Shown here: piece after piece, positions 36,974 through 44,606 of the stretch
How the letters are laid out: each line of letters begins with the position of its first letter
How positions within the stretch are numbered: position 1 is the first letter of the stretch
Source of the DNA: Huiozyma naganishii CBS 8797
Taxonomy: Eukaryota > Ascomycota > Saccharomycetes > Saccharomycetales > Saccharomycetaceae
Length of the DNA stretch: 64,000 nucleotides
Direction: 5' to 3'
Assembly: GCF_000348985.1 (NCBI RefSeq)
Contig: NC_035932.1
Location: 372,001-436,000 of the forward strand
Notes under the pieces: generated by a model
Seen by the model: only the letters and a program-made list of their open reading frames with translations
What the model was told of the DNA's origin: nothing
The model's database searches: none
Made by a program: the position numbers and the translations under genes

Positions 36974-36988
36974 AAAATTTTTCACTTT
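36974..36988 (-). promoter_or_regulatory. RRPE-like element in the SUP45 promoter
   Basis: On the minus strand this reads AAAGTGAAAAATTTT, identical over 15 bases to the element at 20194. It lies 135 bp upstream of the SUP45 ATG. Confidence 0.45.
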
Positions 36989-37636
36989 CGTGAGACGTGA
37001 CACGACGCGGGGTGTGGCCCTCGCCATAGTGTCCGTTGAGCGAGAGGACTATACTAAGACTACTATAATGGTAATAGTTCTCTGGTTCTCCTGTATATGG
37101 GTAGTACATAGTTGTATACAAGAGGGTGGCGTAAGAGGAAGAGGATCAAGTGGAAACCCGAACACGGGAGTGGCCCCGAGGTCACTATGTACGGCGGGGA
37201 TACTACAGGGTGTGTCCTTCCCATGGAGGACCAGAATGGTATCCAGTTGAGACACTCTGCTATGAGGCAGTTGTCCGTGCAGTAGCAGAGGGAGAATAGA
37301 CTAGGAAATGAAGTAACATCCAACAAGGAACCGAAGAATTGTGTCCATTATAGTTGAACGAATAAGAGTACACAGCGCAATGGGGAGATTTCATTCGATC
37401 GAGCTATCTTGTGTCCACCTTAGAAGTGCTGACAACAGGAAGAGCGGATCGCGACCAGGAGATCGTCGGAGTTCGCGACACCGCGGCCTGCACGTGTGTC
37501 CGGCCGTGTGTACCAACTCCGCGTCAACTGAGACTGCTACAGGGGCTGAGACACTCTTCTACTCGAGAGGTTACACACTCGGCTAACCCACAGGGTGTGG
37601 CCTACTAAGACCGCCTTCAACAGCCACACTCCCACG

Positions 37637-37658
37637 TATATATATATATATATATATA
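37637..37658. repeat. TA dinucleotide microsatellite
   Basis: Eleven uninterrupted TA units, in the ADH upstream region. Confidence 0.9.
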
Positions 37659-37936
37659 GGGCGAGTACAGTTGGATATAGAACACCACTACCCATACAGA
37701 GCAGAGCAGGGCAGAGCAGACCCACCCGCCGGTTACCCGCACACGCTTCCCGGCTTCCTCTAAAAATCGCGGCGCGGGCACCCACTCTTTCAGCGGCGCG
37801 TCACGCTCGCTGTGCCTGGGCTTCCACTCTTTTTCCCGCGCGTGTCTCCCGGCCGCCCGCTTAGAGGAAGCCCGCGGCGGTGTCACACGACGCCCGGCCC
37901 GCCCGCCCGCCCATCCGCACTGCGCTGCAGCAGGCT

Positions 37937-37979
37937 GCCACTGCCACTGCCACTGACTGCAGCCTGCAGCCTGCAGCCT
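37937..37979. repeat. paired short tandem repeats in the GC-rich tract
   Basis: Three perfect copies of GCCACT (37937-37954) are followed within five bases by three perfect copies of GCAGCCT (37959-37979). Confidence 0.9.
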
Positions 37980-38134
37980 GCACAGAGTGTCAGCAAAGCA
38001 CAGAGTATCATCAACTCGAGGACCAGCGGGGGAAGGTGTCAGTAGCTCGGGCGCTGTTGCGGTGCGCTCTGGCAGTTTTGCCTCGTTTCTGGTCGGGTGC
38101 CATCCGGATAGCTTGGCAGCGTGCGAAAGTTTGA

Positions 38135-38142
38135 TATAAAAG
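38135..38142 (+). promoter_or_regulatory. TATA box of the ADH gene
   Basis: TATAAAAG lies 128 bp before the ADH start codon. A pyrimidine-rich stretch follows (about 38193-38227), the usual initiation region of highly expressed yeast glycolytic genes. Confidence 0.75.
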
Positions 38143-38262
38143 GCTCGCCGTCCAGTTCGACTTTGCCGTTTCTTGTAGTTCTCGTTTCAAGGTTCTTCCT
38201 CTTGCCCCTCTTGCTTGCTCCAACACTCCACAGATCTTATCAATCACACACACAGCTTTATA

Positions 38263-39315
38263 ATGTCCTCCTCTATCCCAGAAACCCAGATGGGTGTCAT
38301 CTTCGAGTCCAATGGCGGTCCATTGGAATACAAGGAAATCCCTGTTCCAAAGCCAAAGGCCAACGAGTTGTTGATCAACGTCAAGTACTCCGGTGTCTGC
38401 CACACCGACTTGCACGCCTGGCACGGGGACTGGCCTTTGCCAGTCAAGCTACCCCTAGTCGGTGGTCACGAAGGTGCCGGTATCGTCGTCGCCATGGGTG
38501 ACAGCGTCAAGAACTGGAACATCGGTGACTACGCCGGTATCAAGTGGTTGAACGGGTCCTGCATGAACTGTGAGTCCTGTGAATTGGCCAACGAGTCCAA
38601 CTGTCCTCAGGCCGACTTGTCTGGTTACACCCACGACGGTTCCTTCCAGCAGTACGCCACCGCTGACGCCGTCCAGGCCGCTAAGATCCCTCACGGTACC
38701 GACTTGGCCGAGGTCGCCCCTATCCTGTGTGCCGGTGTCACCGTCTACAAGGCTTTGAAGTCCGCCAACTTGAAGGCCGGTGACTGGGTCGCCATCTCCG
38801 GTGCCTGTGGTGGTCTAGGTTCCCTAGCCATCCAATACGCCACCGCCATGGGCTACAGAGTCCTAGGTATCGACGGTGGTGAAGAGAAGGCCGAGCTTTT
38901 CAAGAAGCTAGGCGGTGAATACTTCATCGACTTCACCAAGTGCAAGGACGTCATCGCCGAGATCTTGGAAGTCACCGATGGTGGTGCCCACGGTGTCATC
39001 AACGTCTCCGTCTCCGAGGCCGCCATCGAGGCCTCCACCAGATACTGCAGAGCCAACGGTACCGTCGTCCTAGTCGGTCTACCAGCCAACGCCTACTGTA
39101 AGTCCGAGGTCTTCTCCCAAGTCGTCAAGTCCATCTCCATCGTCGGGTCCTACGTCGGTAACAGAGCTGACACCAGACAGGCTCTGGACTTCTTCGCCAG
39201 AGGTTTGGTCAAGTCCCCAATTCACATCGCTCCATTGTCCGACTTGCCAGAGATCTTCGACAAGATGGCCAAGGGCCAAATCGTCGGGAGATACGTCGTC
39301 GACACCTCCAAATAA
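38263..39315 (+). CDS. ADH1: cytosolic alcohol dehydrogenase, ADH1/ADH5 type
   Basis: This zinc-dependent alcohol dehydrogenase interconverts acetaldehyde and ethanol with NAD(H). The 350-residue product has the catalytic zinc ligands Cys46, His69 and Cys156. The structural zinc cysteines are 100, 103, 106 and 114. The NAD fold reads GACGGLG (180-186) with Asp204 in GIDGG. There is no mitochondrial presequence, so it is not ADH3-like. Codon use is extremely biased (AAG, TTG, GGT, GTC, AAC), as in very highly expressed yeast genes. By position, between SUP45 and MRPS9, it is the ADH5 locus of S. cerevisiae, whose duplicate is ADH1. The codon bias and strong promoter suggest it serves as a main fermentative ADH here. 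The ATG at 38263 is the first in frame. Confidence 0.93.
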   Translation: MSSSIPETQMGVIFESNGGPLEYKEIPVPKPKANELLINVKYSGVCHTDLHAWHGDWPLPVKLPLVGGHEGAGIVVAMGDSVKNWNIGDYAGIKWLNGSCMNCESCELANESNCPQADLSGYTHDGSFQQYATADAVQAAKIPHGTDLAEVAPILCAGVTVYKALKSANLKAGDWVAISGACGGLGSLAIQYATAMGYRVLGIDGGEEKAELFKKLGGEYFIDFTKCKDVIAEILEVTDGGAHGVINVSVSEAAIEASTRYCRANGTVVLVGLPANAYCKSEVFSQVVKSISIVGSYVGNRADTRQALDFFARGLVKSPIHIAPLSDLPEIFDKMAKGQIVGRYVVDTSK

Positions 39316-39618
39316 TCGGGGTAGCCCAATGATCAAGCTAGCCAGACTATTTTATATTACCATTGTTGCAATGTCGCAACACAATCTATTTACGAATATG
39401 TAACCCCCATAGGAGTGAAACAAATTACTTCTTATCACTGTATAGATAAAATTTTAACGAAATTTTATGATTAATGGTCGCTGATCTTGACATCGCAGCT
39501 ACTGGCGAGGGTCCCAAAGTTCCCAAAGTTGTCCTTTAATTATTTTATTGCAAAAGATTTGAACTTTATTCAATATCAATCAACTTCCAAGTGCCCCCCA
39601 CAACAAGCCCACCACACC
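39316..39618. other. ADH 3' region and MRPS9 promoter
   Basis: The region is AT-rich, with ADH polyadenylation-type sequence around 39350-39400. The frame of MRPS9 is open to a TTG at 39487 but has no ATG there. No other feature is seen. Confidence 0.5.
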
Positions 39619-40434
39619 ATGCTCGCGAGACTGATATCCCGCGGGTTCTCCACGGTCACCCCAGCAGCAAGACAGCTGCAGACAAGGATAGTCCCCAAAC
39701 TGACCACTTTCTACTCGGCAAACCCACTACACGAACAGGCCGTGAACGAACTGGAACAGTTGCTCCGCAAGTACATCAAGTTACCGACGCTCCGCGAGAC
39801 AAGCACAGCGGCGGCCCTTAACAGGGGGAGACTCCCCTGGATCTCGCTCGACGAGTACGCACTCCGCTGCGGTGGCAGGTCCAGACTCAAACCCACGCAG
39901 TACCAGCAACTCGTCTGGTTGCTCAACAGACTCCACGGACTGGATCCACAACTGATCAACGACGAGATCAAATTACACTTGGCCAAGTACTCGAAACGGT
40001 CCGGGGACTTGCAACAGCACCGTGCCCGCATTCCGTCCCTGGACTCCCAGGGAAGGAGCGTCGCGGTCGGACGCAGGAAGGCAGCCAGCGCAAAGGCGTA
40101 CGTCGTCCGCGGGACAGGCGACGTGCTCGTCAACGACAGACCACTCAACGACTACTTCCTCCAGATGCGCGACAGAGAGTCCGTCATGTACCCGTTCCAG
40201 GTGATCGACGCAGTAGGGGACTACAACGTATACGCGCTCACGTCCGGCGGCGGGCCCACGGGCCAGGCAGAGGCGGTCATGCTCGCCATCGGGAAGGCCC
40301 TCATCGCGTTCAACCCGCTGCTCAAATCAAGACTACACAAGTCCGGCGTCCTCACGACAGACTACAGGCGCGTCGAGAGGAAGAAACCGGGCAAATTGAA
40401 GGCGAGAAAGATGCCCACTTGGGTCAAGAGATGA
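39619..40434 (+). CDS. MRPS9: mitochondrial small-subunit ribosomal protein uS9m
   Basis: This is the uS9 homologue of the mitochondrial small ribosomal subunit. The 271-residue product (278 in S. cerevisiae) opens with a basic, acid-free presequence ([20 protein letters not shown]). The S9 domain occupies the C-terminal half: [49 protein letters not shown] and the tRNA-contacting tail [20 protein letters not shown], all canonical. The ATG at 39619 is the first in a frame that continues upstream to a TTG at 39487. It follows ADH as in S. cerevisiae (YBR145W-YBR146W). Immediately downstream the gene order breaks and an inverted block begins. Confidence 0.95.
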   Translation: MLARLISRGFSTVTPAARQLQTRIVPKLTTFYSANPLHEQAVNELEQLLRKYIKLPTLRETSTAAALNRGRLPWISLDEYALRCGGRSRLKPTQYQQLVWLLNRLHGLDPQLINDEIKLHLAKYSKRSGDLQQHRARIPSLDSQGRSVAVGRRKAASAKAYVVRGTGDVLVNDRPLNDYFLQMRDRESVMYPFQVIDAVGDYNVYALTSGGGPTGQAEAVMLAIGKALIAFNPLLKSRLHKSGVLTTDYRRVERKKPGKLKARKMPTWVKR

Positions 40435-40705
40435 TCCCCCACTCCCATCCCAATGCACGGCCCGTTGGGACCGGATCCCCAGGGTCCTCAACCACCTGGA
40501 GACCCGGGGACCCGTTGCGATGGGCTCCTGTACATACACTATATATATTATCACTATTCACGGACTGAAAATTTTTATAACTTCTCTTGTTCGATGCAAT
40601 TTGGAGGAAGCTGTTCACTCACTGGTTGAATGGCTCGATGTAGCCGATCCCGGAACGTGTTTGAGAGTCTACTGGCCCCCCCACACACACATACACATAC
40701 ACTCA

Positions 40706-41353
40706 ATGGATCAGGAAAACGAGAGAAACGTGAGAAGGCTGTGGAGAACGTTCCGGACCATCAAGGAGATGGTCAAGGACAGAGGGTACTTTATCACGCA
40801 GGAGGAGGTGGAGTTGTCCCTAGAGGATTTCAAAGTGAAGTACTGTGACTCCATGGGCAGACCACAGCGTAAAATGATGTCGTTCCAGGCCAACCCGATG
40901 GAGGAGGCCATCGCAAAGTTTCCTGATATGGGGTCTCTGTGGGTCGAGTTTTGCGACGAACCTTCCGTCGGTGTCAAAACGATGAAAAACTTCGTCATCC
41001 ACATCCAGGAGAAGAACTACCAAATCGGGATCTTTGTCTATCAGAACAACGTCACGCCAAGCGCCATGAAGCTGGTGCCCTCCATACCCCCAGCCACCAT
41101 AGAAACCTTCCATGAGACATCGCTCGTCGTCAACATCACGCACCATGAGCTGGTCCCCAAGCATATCAAACTGTCCACGGACGAAAAGAAGGAATTGTTG
41201 AAAAGATACAGGCTGAAGGAGTCCCAATTGCCAAGAATCCAAAGGGCAGACCCGGTCGCGCTGTACCTTGGGCTCAAGAGAGGTGAGGTCGTCAAGATCA
41301 TCAGAAAGAGTGAAACGTCCGGCCGTTACGCAAGTTATAGAATCTGTATGTGA
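40706..41353 (+). CDS. RPB5: RNA polymerase I, II and III shared subunit Rpb5 (ABC27)
   Basis: Rpb5 is common to all three nuclear RNA polymerases and forms the lower jaw. The product has exactly the S. cerevisiae length, 215 residues. It begins [20 protein letters not shown] and keeps [17 protein letters not shown] in the N-terminal jaw domain. The universally conserved C-terminal assembly domain reads [40 protein letters not shown] and [10 protein letters not shown]. The upstream frame begins at a non-ATG codon (40520); the ATG at 40706 lies right after a CA-rich tract. Here it follows MRPS9 directly, whereas in S. cerevisiae eight genes separate them, because the block RPB5 to YPQ is inverted. 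Confidence 0.97.
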   Translation: MDQENERNVRRLWRTFRTIKEMVKDRGYFITQEEVELSLEDFKVKYCDSMGRPQRKMMSFQANPMEEAIAKFPDMGSLWVEFCDEPSVGVKTMKNFVIHIQEKNYQIGIFVYQNNVTPSAMKLVPSIPPATIETFHETSLVVNITHHELVPKHIKLSTDEKKELLKRYRLKESQLPRIQRADPVALYLGLKRGEVVKIIRKSETSGRYASYRICM

Positions 41354-41530
41354 ATACCGCGCTGTAATATATTTACGCTCCCCCCCCTTGGCATTCCGCA
41401 CTTCATGCATGGTACTCACATCAACTTCGATCATAGCCTTTGTATCATATAACTACTTATCTTTGTACGTAATGTATTCACGTGGAATGCACGAACTTGG
41501 GGACGGACAATTCGTCCTCTCCCTGCAATA

Positions 41531-42250
41531 TCATACGTCCGGCTGCGCACACATTATTGCGTCTGTCGTCCCCGTCCACCACCGGATATGCTTCAGGGTT
41601 AAGGAATGCATCGGAGACACCTCTACGCCATTCTTACCTAAAATTGTAGATCCAATGGTGACCACGATCGAGTCGACCAGCCCAGCCTCCATTAATACAT
41701 CATTAATAATCCTCCCACCACCTTCAATCATCATTGAGTCCAATCGGAACTCTGACCGTAACCTGCGCAACAATGTGTCCCATTTGACAGATGGGTCATC
41801 AACGATCAGATACCCGACACCTGTTTCCCTCGCCTTGGGCTCGCCAAGTACAATCACAATTGGTGGCTTCCCGGTACCCTTCTTGTAAAGTTCCCACATC
41901 TGAGACCCCTCGAATCTCCATTTTTGCGAAAGGTCCATCACAACAGGTTTCGGTGTCCGCCTGTCACCGTTCTGCGGAACCCACTTACAGTTCAGCCCGG
42001 GATTGTCGGCAAGCAAAGTGCCCGTTCCGATGAGGATCCCAGCATGGTGGTACCGTAAGTAATGGGTCATCGTCTTCGTCTCCGGATGCGAGATGGCCGT
42101 GCGGATTCCTGGGCCTTTCGATATTCTCGCATCAAGCGATTGAGCCCATGTCACGGTCACAAAGGGTCTATCGCTGTGTGCGGATGGTGGCTGAGGCAAG
42201 TATGGCTCTAGACAGCTCGGTAGATCATCCCTTAGTGGCGCCAGGGACAT
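41531..42250 (-). CDS. RIB7: diaminohydroxy-ribosylamino-pyrimidinone-phosphate reductase
   Basis: Rib7 reduces the ribose side chain of the second riboflavin intermediate to ribitol with NADPH, the step before Rib2 deamination. The 239-residue product (244 in S. cerevisiae) shows the RibD-C reductase fold: FVTVTWAQSLDARISKGPG, TKTMTHYLRYHHAGILIGTG, TLLADNPGLNC, SMMIEGGGRIINDVL and VDSIVVTIGSTILG. It starts at ATG 42250. RPB5 lies convergently downstream and SPP381 upstream in the same orientation. Relative to S. cerevisiae the trio RIB7, SPP381, APD1 keeps its order but lies in an inverted block. Confidence 0.95.
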   Translation of the reverse strand: MSLAPLRDDLPSCLEPYLPQPPSAHSDRPFVTVTWAQSLDARISKGPGIRTAISHPETKTMTHYLRYHHAGILIGTGTLLADNPGLNCKWVPQNGDRRTPKPVVMDLSQKWRFEGSQMWELYKKGTGKPPIVIVLGEPKARETGVGYLIVDDPSVKWDTLLRRLRSEFRLDSMMIEGGGRIINDVLMEAGLVDSIVVTIGSTILGKNGVEVSPMHSLTLKHIRWWTGTTDAIMCAQPDV

Positions 42251-42360
42251 TCTTGAAGAAGCAGCGATACAAGAACGCCCTCTCTTTTTGCAAGTAAACT
42301 GGAAGGTACACTCGTGGTGCCTCTATTTTTTCCCTTACTGTTCAAATAACGTATTGGCCT

Positions 42361-43101
42361 CTACAGAGCAGAATACTCGTTGTTCTTGTCGCTTGCTGGG
42401 CCGTCTCTCGTTGAGTGTACCGTGTCAAATGTCATATCCTGTGGTTTCTGCGGTTTGTATTGGGATCTCTTTTTGAAGGGACTGGTCTTCCGCTCGACCC
42501 CCGTCACCTGAGGCGGTGTTGATCTAACACTGTTCGTATCATTGACCGGATCGCCTCCCCCCTTATGTGCTGCTCTCTCCATCACCCTGGCCTGGCGTTC
42601 CTCTGCCTCCAGCTGTGTCTTCACAAGAGCATCACGGTTTCTCTGTAGCCGTCTAGCTTGTCTTTCCTGCCAGTCCTTCAACTCTTGCTCTGCGTTCAAA
42701 GTATCGTCGTCGTTCAATTGCACAATCTGTCGCAGCAGGTCCTTATCCGTGGTGTAGTTCTCATCGATGTTCAACTTCCTACTCTCTTGCGTCTTCGAGA
42801 CATGCAACTGGTGCTCTACTCTTTTCTGTAGCCGTTCACGCGTGGATCTCTGCTGCGTGTCGAAGGTCTTCTCCTCTGGCGTGGTCACCGGTGCGGCCCT
42901 TTTCAGCAGCACTGGTTTGTGGTACATAACTTCCTGTTCACTACTCGATGCATCCTCCTCGGAGGAGGATTCTGCACTGGATGAGTGGAAGTCATCTTCA
43001 GACTCAGCGGCATCCTGGGCACAGTCAGGCTGAGACGACCGCGATGACCCGCTGGTGATTCCAGAGCGTGTTCCCTCACGGACAACCCGCTTGATCGCCA
43101 T
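42361..43101 (-). CDS. SPP381: U4/U6.U5 tri-snRNP component Spp381
   Basis: Spp381 works with Prp38 in spliceosome activation. The 246-residue product (291 in S. cerevisiae) is highly charged. It has an acidic serine cluster (FHSSSAESSSEEDASSSEQE) and then the MFAP1-like block NIDENYTTDKDLLRQIVQLN continuing into DDTLNAEQELKDWQERQARR. A predicted long helix follows (RNRDALVKTQLEAEERQARV). The C-terminal part KRSQYKPQKPQDMTFDTVHS is also family-like. The start is ATG 43101. Its assignment is supported by RIB7 and APD1 on either side, as in S. cerevisiae. Confidence 0.88.
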   Translation of the reverse strand: MAIKRVVREGTRSGITSGSSRSSQPDCAQDAAESEDDFHSSSAESSSEEDASSSEQEVMYHKPVLLKRAAPVTTPEEKTFDTQQRSTRERLQKRVEHQLHVSKTQESRKLNIDENYTTDKDLLRQIVQLNDDDTLNAEQELKDWQERQARRLQRNRDALVKTQLEAEERQARVMERAAHKGGGDPVNDTNSVRSTPPQVTGVERKTSPFKKRSQYKPQKPQDMTFDTVHSTRDGPASDKNNEYSAL

Positions 43102-43254
43102 ACGTGCTTATGGTGGCTTCACAGGGGGGGGGTCGGTCCCTTCTGCGAGAGAGCCTTCAGTTTAAGTGTTTTTATAAGAGAGACAATATAGTATATAGCG
43201 AGATGCTTAAACCTTTAAAGAGAGAGCAAAGAAGGGTTTTTGGGGAAGACCCAT

Positions 43255-44199
43255 TCACCATTCGTATTTCCTGATACACCTGACCTTCTCAGGGAAGGGC
43301 AACTGTGGAGGGTCTGTCGCGATCAAGTTCTGCACGATCGCTGGGATATGTTTTGGCGTGACCCTCCCCAGCCAGACCAGCGTGTTGAACTTCTTCAAGT
43401 AGATCTGAACGTTTCCCGCGAACTTGTGGCCGCCTACATGGTTTGTGAATTGAACGTTTGTGCCCTGCGGCCGTAAATCGGAGTTGTCCCTGAACAACCC
43501 GTGCTTTTGCAGTTCTCTCTCGAAGACTTGCCGCATGTAGGGCGCGGTGACACCGCACCTCTTGTCCCTTGTTGTGTGCGAGCAAATGAACACGAAGCTG
43601 TCCTCTTTGGCCTCTGTCAGGTTCTGGTGTTTTTGCAAGAGACCGGGCCTCTTGACCGCTGTGTCCATTAGGTCCGGTACGAGCGAGTCGAGAGTCTCGT
43701 CGACTGTCCGGGCATCCAAATCCTGGATCCACACGAAATGGGGCAACACAAGAACGTTATTCCTAGCGCCTCGCATCACGTCGATGTTCATGATGTCTAT
43801 CGGTAAAGACGTGACGTTGCAAGACATGGACTGCCCCAAGTCCTGTCTTTCGCACCACAGCGAGATCTTGTGCTGCACGGACCCCTCCCTCTCCGAGCAC
43901 GCATCGTGCTTCCAATCGACCTGCGACGTCGGGACTACGAAGTGCACTGCTGGCACCTTTGAGCTGTTGAACAGGCGCGACTCAGTATCGATCTCCAGCC
44001 GGGCGAAAACCTCTTCGCCCTTCAAAATCACCCTCTTCTCGTCCTCGTCGTCACTGGACTCACCACCGCTCGTGCAGTCCGCACAGACCTTCTCGGGATC
44101 CCGATCACACAGTTTAATCTCCCGCTCTATCGCAGCCCGCTCCCCATCAGCCACAGCCCTACGTTTCGCACCACCTCCCCATATATCAAGCACACCCAT
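43255..44199 (-). CDS. APD1: bis-histidinyl [2Fe-2S] ferredoxin-like protein Apd1
   Basis: Apd1 is a thioredoxin-like ferredoxin of the cytosol, required for resistance to some redox-active drugs. Its [2Fe-2S] cluster is known to be held by two Cys and two His. Both motifs are visible: C-X8-C in CSHTTRDKRC, and H-X3-H in NHVGGHKFAGNVQIY. Other conserved parts are VPTSQVDWKHDAC, SLPIDIMNIDVMRGARNNVL and LPFPEKVRCIRKYEW at the C-terminus. The ATG at 44199 (MGVLDIWGGGAKRR) gives 314 residues, matching the 316 of S. cerevisiae. The frame continues upstream through low-quality Gly-rich sequence to 44352, where another ATG lies at residue 7, so a longer form cannot be excluded. Confidence 0.93.
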   Translation of the reverse strand: MGVLDIWGGGAKRRAVADGERAAIEREIKLCDRDPEKVCADCTSGGESSDDEDEKRVILKGEEVFARLEIDTESRLFNSSKVPAVHFVVPTSQVDWKHDACSEREGSVQHKISLWCERQDLGQSMSCNVTSLPIDIMNIDVMRGARNNVLVLPHFVWIQDLDARTVDETLDSLVPDLMDTAVKRPGLLQKHQNLTEAKEDSFVFICSHTTRDKRCGVTAPYMRQVFERELQKHGLFRDNSDLRPQGTNVQFTNHVGGHKFAGNVQIYLKKFNTLVWLGRVTPKHIPAIVQNLIATDPPQLPFPEKVRCIRKYEW

Positions 44200-44606
44200 C
44201 TGACCTACTGCACTGCTAGCTACTCCTGCACTGCCACCAAAACTCCCCCTAACTCGCCTGTAGCAGCCGTACCAGCTCACCCCAGACCCAATCCCAAACT
44301 CAGCCCAGCATCGCACCTGGGCACCGTCGAGCATCCCCCTACCAACGCCCAACTTCCTCGAGATCTTCCACTATTGCCCCTTCGGGACACATTCCGCTTG
44401 TTTCTTTTTTTGTGCCCCACTTTCCCCTTTCGCTGCAAATTATATAATGTATAGGAAACCAGGCTCGCTCCCTGTGCCGGGCCGCCTGGTGGGCAGGCGT
44501 GCATCGGACGGTGGGGGGGGCTCGCAGTTCCCAGGAATGTTCCCTCTCTCATAGCAGCCTGGTCTCTTGTTCTTACTTTGTGTGTGTGTGACTCTGTGTC
44601 TTGAAT
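44200..44606. promoter_or_regulatory. divergent promoter region, APD1 / TBS1-type regulator
   Basis: This 407-bp region separates two divergent genes. It is GC-rich, with a G8 run near 44513-44520 and a GT tract just before the TBS1/HAL9 start. A TATA-like ATTATATAATG lies near 44438-44450. No RNA gene is seen. Confidence 0.45.

Larger units (their letters stand above)
36840..38262. promoter_or_regulatory. 1.4-kb gene-free region upstream of ADH, with repeats and a GC-rich tract
   Basis: No convincing gene lies between SUP45 and ADH. The SUP45 promoter side holds an RRPE-like element (36974-36988). A 28-bp block at 37207-37234 recurs at 52087-52114 with two mismatches. A (TA)11 run spans 37637-37658. 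From about 37725 to 38000 the sequence is strikingly GC-rich. It includes CCCG repeats near 37898-37913, three GCCACT units (37937-37954) and three GCAGCCT units (37959-37979). Candidate activator sites are a Rap1-like ACCCATACA (37690-37698), a Reb1 core TTACCCG (37733-37739) and two CTTCC Gcr1-type boxes just after it. This looks like the upstream activating region of a glycolytic gene, partly built from old repeats. Confidence 0.6.

Noticed and set aside
36903..37886. Several ORFs of 60-115 codons in the ADH upstream region
   Set aside because: They start at non-ATG or poor-context codons, have low-complexity or Arg/Pro-rich products, and resemble no known protein. They overlap repeats.
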